In this document: piece after piece, positions 58,703 through 64,000 of the stretch
Layout of the letters: each line of letters opens with the position of its first letter
Numbering within the stretch: position 1 is the stretch's first letter
Assembly: GCF_032586235.1 (NCBI RefSeq)
Contig: NZ_JAWHTD010000001.1
Span: 124,001-188,000 of the forward strand
Source: Aestuariicoccus sp032586235
GTDB lineage: Bacteria; Pseudomonadota; Alphaproteobacteria; Rhodobacterales; Rhodobacteraceae
Length of the DNA stretch: 64,000 bases
Direction of reading: 5' to 3'
Position numbers and translations under genes: made by a program
The notes under the pieces: generated by a model
The model's input: only the letters and a program-made list of their open reading frames with translations
The model's database searches: none
Told to the model about the DNA's origin: nothing

Positions 58703-60298
58703 TCAGAGGAAGAGGGTCACGATGGGCGGCCAGATCAGCAGAACCGACAGCGCCAGCAGCTGGATTGCGATGAAGGGCAGGAACCCGCGGAAGATGTCGG
58801 TCAGCGAGATATGCGGCGGCGCCACCGATTTCAGATAGAAGGCCGCGGGGCCGAAGGGCGGCGACAGGAAACTGACCTGCATGTTCATGCAGAACACCAC
58901 ACCGAACCAGATCGCCACATGGCGCGGCTCGAGCTGGCCGAGATAGCCCAGCTCTTCGATCGGCAGTTTCAGCACGATGGGCAGGAACACCGGCATGATC
59001 AGCAGCACGATGCCGACCCAGTCCATGAACATGCCCATGATCAGGAAGATCACCATCATGGTCAGGATGATGCCCATGGTCGGCAGATCCGCGCCGACGA
59101 TCAGGTTGGCCACATAGGTGGGCCCGCCGGCCAGGGTATAGGCCGCCGCCAGCGCCGCCGCGCCGATGGTCACCCAGATGATCGTGCCGGTGGATTTCAG
59201 CGTCCGCATCAGCGAATCCCAGACGATGTCGAAGGTCATCTCGCGCCGGATCAACCCGATCACGAAGACCGCGATCACGCCCATGCCGGCGGCCTCGGTG
59301 ATGCCGGTGATGCCGCCGTAGATCGACCCCAGCACCACCCCGATCACCACGATGGGCGCGATAAGGCCCTTGCCCATCTGCCAGCCTGCGGCGGTGCGCT
59401 CGCGCCCGACCACGACGAAGACAATCAGCAGGGAAATCGCGAAGGCCCCGACAATCCAGGGAATGTCCGACACCATCCCGAGGAAGATCGGATCGACCCC
59501 TTCGGTCACCGCATTGGCCCCGGTGAAGGTAAAGAAGAGGTTGCGCGCCAGCAGCACCCCGGTCAGCCACAGGGTGAACCGCGCCAGGAAGCCTAGGAAC
59601 ATCAGCCCCTTTTCGCTGCCACTGGGGTCATTGGGGTCGGGTTCTGGCAGGGGCGCCTGGCTTGGGTCCATCCGCGTCCGGATCAGGATGTAGATGATGA
59701 AGAACGACGCCAGCATGAAGCCCGGCAGGAAGGACGCGGTAAAGAGCGCCTTGATCGAGGTCTCGGTCACCAGCCCGTAGAAGATCAGCACGATCGAGGG
59801 CGGGATCATGGTGCCCAATGAACCCGACGCGCAGATCGTGCCGATGGCGAGGTTCTGGTTGTAGCCCAGCCGCAGCATCTGCGGCAGGGCGATCAGCCCC
59901 AGCAGCACCACCTCGCCGCCGATGATCCCGGACATGGCCGCCATGATCACCGCCATGATCGAGGTCACAACCGCGATCCCGCCGCGCATCCGCGACAGCC
60001 AGACGTTCAGCGACGAATACATGTCGCGGGCGATCCCGGATCGCTCGAGTAACGCGGCCATGAATATGAAGAGCGGCACCGATATCAGAACGTAGTTCGT
60101 CATCTGCCGGTAGACCGCCTGGCTGAGCACCGACAACGGCCCCATGCCGAAGCGGCCGAACAGAAGGTCGGGCCCGAATTTCATCACCAGCGTCGCCACC
60201 GCCAGAAAGGCCGAGGCAAAGCCCAGCGGCATACCGATGGCCAAAAGCGCGAACATGCCCAGCAACAAAAGCAGGCTGAGGGTGCCGATATCGACCAT
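58703..60298 (-). CDS. dctM: TRAP transporter large permease DctM
   Basis: The 531-residue protein has about 12 TM segments and DctM motifs such as PLFIFMAALLERSGIA, MSGIIGGEVVLLGLIALPQML and GTMIPPSIVLIFYG. It is the large subunit of a TRAP importer and shares one base with the dctQ stop. It probably imports the sugar acid handled by the dehydratases. At 531 residues it is longer than the 425-residue norm, through an insert near residues 205-290. Confidence 0.87.
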   Translation of the reverse strand: MVDIGTLSLLLLLGMFALLAIGMPLGFASAFLAVATLVMKFGPDLLFGRFGMGPLSVLSQAVYRQMTNYVLISVPLFIFMAALLERSGIARDMYSSLNVWLSRMRGGIAVVTSIMAVIMAAMSGIIGGEVVLLGLIALPQMLRLGYNQNLAIGTICASGSLGTMIPPSIVLIFYGLVTETSIKALFTASFLPGFMLASFFIIYILIRTRMDPSQAPLPEPDPNDPSGSEKGLMFLGFLARFTLWLTGVLLARNLFFTFTGANAVTEGVDPIFLGMVSDIPWIVGAFAISLLIVFVVVGRERTAAGWQMGKGLIAPIVVIGVVLGSIYGGITGITEAAGMGVIAVFVIGLIRREMTFDIVWDSLMRTLKSTGTIIWVTIGAAALAAAYTLAGGPTYVANLIVGADLPTMGIILTMMVIFLIMGMFMDWVGIVLLIMPVFLPIVLKLPIEELGYLGQLEPRHVAIWFGVVFCMNMQVSFLSPPFGPAAFYLKSVAPPHISLTDIFRGFLPFIAIQLLALSVLLIWPPIVTLFL

Positions 60299-61110
60299 TA
60301 GTTCTTCTCCTCAAGCGTGCGGCGGATGTTCTCGATCTCGGTCTCGTCGACATCGTCGAGGGGCGAATGATGCTCGGGGTGTTTTTTCCAGTCGGTGATG
60401 AGGTTCGAAAGCGCCTGGATCGCCACCAGCGTGATGATGATCAGGATGGCGGGTTTCACCGTGGCGGGAATGGGCGGATCCCAGGCGGTGCCGAAGGTCT
60501 CCATCCGGCCGAATTTCTGCTGGGCCTCGTTGAAGGCGCCCCAGACCAGGCTGAAGGTGAAGGCCCAGATCAGGAAGACAGAGATCACGTCGGACGCTTT
60601 CTGCATCCAGCGCGGCATGATGTTGTAGATGATGTAGATGCGGATGTGGCTGCGCTGCTGCATGGCATAAAGCCCGGCCAGCAGGAACACGAAGGCCGCG
60701 ATCCAGAGCGATAGCTCGTTGGCCCAGAGCGTCGGCTTTTCGAAGACGTAGCGCGACACGACTTCGTAGAACATCACCAGCACGATGCCGGCGACGCCGA
60801 TCATCGCGACGCGCGAACAGACCAGCGACAGATAATCCAGCGGGCCCGTGGGCGCCGGTTCGATGCTGCCGATGAAATCCGACAGGTAGAGCGAGGCCAG
60901 CAGCAAGGTCAGGAACATCAGCCAAAGCATGATCTGAACCTGCGGCCGCCCCTCGGGGCGCAGCATCTCGTGCATCGAAATGCCCTCGGCACTCAGGAAA
61001 TGCCCGCCGATCAACCAGATCGCCATCGCCAGTGTCGCGACCGTGACCCCGATCAGAGCCATGCGGACCGGCGCGCGCATCGGGCCCAGCCAAACGCTTT
61101 CGGTTTGCAT
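60298..61110 (-). CDS. dctQ: TRAP transporter small permease DctQ
   Basis: The 270-residue protein has the DctQ domain in its second half (about 75-230; VVSRYVFEKPTLWANELSLWIAAFVFLLAGLYAMQQRSHIRI) with the NELS/RSHIRI motifs intact. The usual length is about 170 residues. The extra N-terminal part holds one or two more TM segments (about 18-38 and 57-80). I chose the ATG at 61110 because GGGGGGACGGATC precedes it. Confidence 0.82.
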   Translation of the reverse strand: MQTESVWLGPMRAPVRMALIGVTVATLAMAIWLIGGHFLSAEGISMHEMLRPEGRPQVQIMLWLMFLTLLLASLYLSDFIGSIEPAPTGPLDYLSLVCSRVAMIGVAGIVLVMFYEVVSRYVFEKPTLWANELSLWIAAFVFLLAGLYAMQQRSHIRIYIIYNIMPRWMQKASDVISVFLIWAFTFSLVWGAFNEAQQKFGRMETFGTAWDPPIPATVKPAILIIITLVAIQALSNLITDWKKHPEHHSPLDDVDETEIENIRRTLEEKN

Positions 61111-61233
61111 GATCCGTCCCCCCGTTGAGTTCGACATTGCCGGACCGGTTCACCGCTGCCGGCAAGAAATTGCGGCAGGCCCGTGGACCTGCCGCATGGG
61201 TCCTTGCGCTTTTGCGCAAGGACAAGCTCCTGG

Positions 61234-62250
61234 TCAGTCGGCGATCAGGCCGAGCTGACCCAGATAGGCCTTGTGGCTGTCCACCAGCGCACGCGCCTCG
61301 GGGGTCTTTTCGGCCCAGCCTTCCCAGGCCGCCTGCGCGCCCTTGCGGAACGCGGCGCGGTCCTCGGCCGACCAGTCGTACAGCGTCACGCCCTCGGCGG
61401 TCAGCTTGGCCGCGGCCTCGGCATTGGCGCGCTCGGAATAAAGCGCGGTCTGCAGCGCCAGCTTCTGCATCGCGGTTTCGATGATGCGCTTGTGCTTGTC
61501 GCTCAGCCCGTCCCACACGGTCTTGTTGCAGGCCAGGTGGTCCGACGGCATCGAGTGGAAGCCGGGGTAGGTGGCGTGCTTGACGATGTCGTAAAGACCC
61601 AGGCCCACGTTGTTGGCCAGGCTCGACGCGTCGGCGCCGTCGATGATGCCGGTTTCCAGCGCGGTGAAGATCTCGGTGAAGTCCATCACGATGGGCGAGG
61701 CGCCCAGCTCGGCGAAGATCTCGGTCTCAAGTCCCGGGGGCGAGCGGAATTTCCAGTCCTTCAGATCGTCCGGCCCGGCCAGCGGGCGCGACGAGGACAT
61801 GGATTCCTGTCCGTAGATCCACCACCCGATCAGCTGCATGCCGTAGGTGTTGTACAGCTCTTGTGCGGCCTCCAGGCCGCCGCCGTAGTAGAGCCACGAC
61901 AGCTGCTGGTAGGGCGTGTCATAGCCGCCCATGATGTCGCCGACGAACTGGAACGCGGGGTTCTTGCCGGTCTGGTAGGCGCCGCCGGTCATGTCGCAAT
62001 CGAGAATGCCGTTGGCGGCGGCGTCGAAGGTTTCGACCGTCGCCACGACTGAGGACGAAAAGAAGAACTCGATGTCGATCTCGCCACCGGACATCAGCTC
62101 GACATCGTCGATGAATTGCTGGGTCAGCTGGCCCGACACGGATTCGGGTGCGTAATGGTTCTGAATGCGCAGCGTCACTTCTTGCGCCATCGCGGAGCCC
62201 GCGATCACGACAGCCAGTGCCGCCGAGCCAAGCAGTTTTGAATAAGACAT
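61234..62250 (-). CDS. dctP: TRAP transporter substrate-binding protein DctP
   Basis: The 338-residue protein has a signal peptide (MSYSKLLGSAALAVVIAGSAMA, cleavage near residue 22) and the DctP fold, with KFRSPPGLETEIFAELGASPIVMDFTEIFTALETGIIDGADAS, the usual substrate-contact region containing the conserved Arg. It binds an organic or sugar acid in the periplasm. The ATG at 62250 follows GGGAGG. It heads the ten-gene minus operon and its promoter region holds two TGGTATACCA operators. A gap of 123 bases separates it from dctQ. Confidence 0.88.
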   Translation of the reverse strand: MSYSKLLGSAALAVVIAGSAMAQEVTLRIQNHYAPESVSGQLTQQFIDDVELMSGGEIDIEFFFSSSVVATVETFDAAANGILDCDMTGGAYQTGKNPAFQFVGDIMGGYDTPYQQLSWLYYGGGLEAAQELYNTYGMQLIGWWIYGQESMSSSRPLAGPDDLKDWKFRSPPGLETEIFAELGASPIVMDFTEIFTALETGIIDGADASSLANNVGLGLYDIVKHATYPGFHSMPSDHLACNKTVWDGLSDKHKRIIETAMQKLALQTALYSERANAEAAAKLTAEGVTLYDWSAEDRAAFRKGAQAAWEGWAEKTPEARALVDSHKAYLGQLGLIAD

Positions 62251-62318
62251 TTTTTTCCTCCCTGAGCGGTGTCTGAACCGCAATCCGATGCGCCGGTGGC
62301 TTAGGCCCGGCGCGAAGA

Positions 62319-62330
62319 ATGGTATACCAT
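62319..62330. promoter_or_regulatory. TGGTATACCA-type operator upstream of dctP
   Basis: ATGGTATACCAT is a perfect 12-base palindrome, 68 bases upstream of the dctP ATG (62250). It is one of two sites in the 218-base dctP/gntR promoter region. Confidence 0.83.
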
Positions 62331-62373
62331 CCCGCAGCGAACGCTAACCAAGACCTTCTCGACAATCAATCAA

Positions 62374-62389
62374 TTTTGGTATACCAAAA
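62374..62389. promoter_or_regulatory. TGGTATACCA-type operator upstream of gntR
   Basis: TTTTGGTATACCAAAA is a perfect 16-base palindrome, 79 bases upstream of the GntR ATG (62469) and 43 bases from the first site. Two sites could allow looping or cooperative binding. The surrounding bases are AT-rich, consistent with promoter DNA. Confidence 0.83.
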
Positions 62390-62468
62390 AAAATAAGAGT
62401 GAGGCGGCGGCAAGCGCCTGAAAATGTTTGATAATTGCCGGCAATCTGCGAAAGGATGCAAAAGGATC

Positions 62469-63161
62469 ATGGCGGACACCACGCTGCCGGACCAGATCGC
62501 GGCGCGGCTGCGCCGGGATATTTTGCGCGGCAGGCTGGCACCGGGCGCCCCCGTCAAAGAGCGCGACAACGCCGCCGAGATGGGGGTCAGCCGGACGCCC
62601 ATGCGCGAGGCGATTCGCATTCTGGCCAAGGAAGGTCTGGTCGAACTGCGCCCCGCCCGCAGCCCCGTCGTCGCCAATCCGACCCTGAAAGAGGTGACCG
62701 ACGCGATCACCGTTCTGGTGGCGCTCGAGGAACTGTCGGGCCGGCTGGCGGTCGAACACGCCACCGACGAAGAGATCGCCGGCATCCGCCGGATCCACGA
62801 AAAGATGGCCGCCGAATTCGATCTGCTGGATCACATCGACCGGTTCGAGATCGACATGGCCTTTCACATCGCTATCGCCAAGGCCTCGCATAACGTGGCG
62901 CTGGCGCGTACGCATGGGGCCTATCTGGCGCGGATGTGGCGGGCGCGCTTTCTGTCCGCCCGCACCCGTCGCAACCGCGACCGCGTGCTGCGCCAGCACG
63001 GCACCATCGTCGCCGGGCTCGAGGCGCGCGACGCCGAGGCCGTCAGCCGCGAGATCGGCGTTCACCTCGGCCACCTGCTGACGCATATCATCGAGGAATT
63101 CCGCGACCGGGCCGAAGACGCCCGCCCGGCGGTGGAGGTCGAATCCGACTCCGGGTCGTGA
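62469..63161 (+). CDS. GntR-family regulator with FCD domain, probable regulator of the sugar-acid island
   Basis: The 230-residue protein has the GntR winged helix (RDNAAEMGVSRTPMREAIRILAKEGLVELRP) and an FCD domain with metal-site residues (DMAFHIAIAKAS, LRQHGTI, HLGHLLTHI). AAAGGA precedes the ATG at 62469. It is divergent from dctP across two operator copies and is the only regulator gene adjacent to them, so it is the best candidate for binding TGGTATACCA and acting as autorepressor. The inducer is probably an intermediate of the pathway. Confidence 0.86.
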   Translation: MADTTLPDQIAARLRRDILRGRLAPGAPVKERDNAAEMGVSRTPMREAIRILAKEGLVELRPARSPVVANPTLKEVTDAITVLVALEELSGRLAVEHATDEEIAGIRRIHEKMAAEFDLLDHIDRFEIDMAFHIAIAKASHNVALARTHGAYLARMWRARFLSARTRRNRDRVLRQHGTIVAGLEARDAEAVSREIGVHLGHLLTHIIEEFRDRAEDARPAVEVESDSGS

Positions 63162-63199
63162 TAACGATCCGCAACTGACCACAAAGAAAGGGAGCGAAG

Positions 63200-64000
63200 A
63201 TGAAACTGCTGCGTTACGGGGCCGTGGGGGCCGAAAAGCCGGGGATGCTGGACGCCGATGGCAATGTGCGGGATTTGTCGGCGCATGTGACCGATTTCGC
63301 GGGGGACTCGGTGTCGATCGCGGCGCTCGACGCGCTGCGCGGGATCGACCCGGCGTCGTTGCCGCTGGTCGAAAATCCGGGCCGGATCGGCAGCCCGCTG
63401 GCCAGCGTGCCGAACTTTTTCTGTGTCGGCCTGAACTACGCCAAGCACGCCGCCGAAACCGGGGCCGAACCGCCGAAAGAGCCGATCCTCTTTTCCAAGG
63501 CGACCTCGGCGCTTTCGGGGCCCAACGACCCGGTGATCATCCCGCGCAAATCGGTCAAGAGCGACTGGGAGGTCGAACTGGGCATCGTGATCGGGGCCGA
63601 GACGCTTTACGTCTCGGAGGCTGACGCGCTGAACCACGTGGCGGGCTATTGCATTATCAACGACGTCAGCGAACGCGAATTCCAGATCGAGCGCGGCGGC
63701 ACCTGGATGAAGGGCAAGGGCGCGCCCACCTTCGGGCCGACCGGCCCCTGGCTGGTGACCGCGGACGAGGTGCCGGACCCGCAGAAACTGGACCTGTCGC
63801 TAAGCCTGAACGGCGAGGTGGTGCAAAGCTCGAACACCGACGACATGATCTTTTCGGTCGTCGAGATCGTCAGCTACATGAGCCAGTTCATGAAGCTGGT
63901 GCCCGGCGACATCATCGCCACCGGCACCCCGTCGGGCGTCGGCATGGGCATGAAGCCGCAGCGCTTCCTGCGCCCGGGCGATGTGATGGAGCTTGAGATC
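63200..64000 (+). CDS. Fumarylacetoacetate hydrolase-family protein (cut by window end)
   Basis: 267 codons are present and the frame is still open at the window end. The start MKLLRYGAVGAEKPGMLDADG and the metal-binding residues WEVELGIVIG (Glu, Glu) and INDVSEREFQ (Asp) are typical of the FAH fold. The group also contains 2,4-diketo-3-deoxy-L-fuconate hydrolase, often misannotated as ureidoglycolate lyase. Given the 2-keto-3-deoxy-L-fuconate dehydrogenase-like SDR at 52340, it is a good candidate for the diketo-acid cleavage step giving pyruvate and a hydroxy acid. Ribosome site AAAGGGAGCG precedes the ATG, 38 bases after gntR. Confidence 0.85.
   Translation, partial: MKLLRYGAVGAEKPGMLDADGNVRDLSAHVTDFAGDSVSIAALDALRGIDPASLPLVENPGRIGSPLASVPNFFCVGLNYAKHAAETGAEPPKEPILFSKATSALSGPNDPVIIPRKSVKSDWEVELGIVIGAETLYVSEADALNHVAGYCIINDVSEREFQIERGGTWMKGKGAPTFGPTGPWLVTADEVPDPQKLDLSLSLNGEVVQSSNTDDMIFSVVEIVSYMSQFMKLVPGDIIATGTPSGVGMGMKPQRFLRPGDVMELEI

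Overview
The window is GC-rich DNA with short intergenic gaps, frequent ATGA and GTGA gene overlaps and many transport-plus-catabolism operons. Together with the transporter mix (TTT, TRAP-T, ABC, TSUP, LysE, EamA) this suggests an alphaproteobacterium, most likely a member of the Rhodobacteraceae/Roseobacter group. That assignment is an inference; there is no rRNA or other marker gene here. I see no CRISPR array, tRNA, rRNA, insertion sequence or integrase.

Region 1 (1-17.2 kb) looks like a tricarboxylate catabolism island. After the tail of a dienelactone hydrolase and a DUF1932 dehydrogenase come a TctD/TctE two-component pair, divergent tctC and a fused tctA-tctB. Tightly coupled enzymes follow: an isopropylmalate/isocitrate-dehydrogenase-like decarboxylase, a PrpF/GalD-type tautomerase, a ThDP enzyme and a 2-hydroxyacid dehydrogenase. 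Then come RraA, TSUP, a one-domain asparaginase-like protein, an AbrB-type permease, a GntR regulator and tcuAB (tricarballylate to cis-aconitate). A perfect inverted repeat lies between the GntR gene and tcuA.

Region 2 (17.2-23.9 kb) is a glucose-type ABC importer (binding protein, two permeases, UgpC-like ATPase) divergent from an OmpR-type response regulator and histidine kinase. Phased GTTAC repeats lie in the divergent promoter.

Region 3 (24.0-33.6 kb) is an accessory surface-glycan-like island. It holds a tail-collar/MdpB-like protein with its own promoter and terminator, a beta-propeller glycosidase-like protein, two sulfotransferase-like proteins, WbqC, a glycosyltransferase broken by an in-frame amber codon, a GNAT-like protein, a hexapeptide acyltransferase, a DegT-type aminotransferase and a B12-binding radical SAM protein.

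Region 4 (33.7-40.6 kb) is an amine or betaine-type catabolic operon: DAO-type FAD oxidase, non-pyrrolysine MttB-family methyltransferase, ProC-like reductase, PuuC-like aldehyde dehydrogenase and DapA-family lyase. A GntR gene sits beside a 25-bp near-perfect palindrome.

Region 5 (40.7-64.0 kb) is a large sugar-acid island. It has L-idonate/5-ketogluconate/gluconate enzymes, KDG kinase, an erythronate-dehydrogenase-like protein, three mechanistically different sugar-acid dehydratases (IlvD/Edd, UxaA, enolase superfamily), several SDR and HIBADH-type dehydrogenases, two PhyH dioxygenases, a TRAP transporter and a fumarylacetoacetase-family hydrolase cut by the window end. Five copies of a TGGTATACCA-core palindrome lie in four promoter regions and appear to tie the island into one regulon, probably under the GntR protein at 62469-63161.
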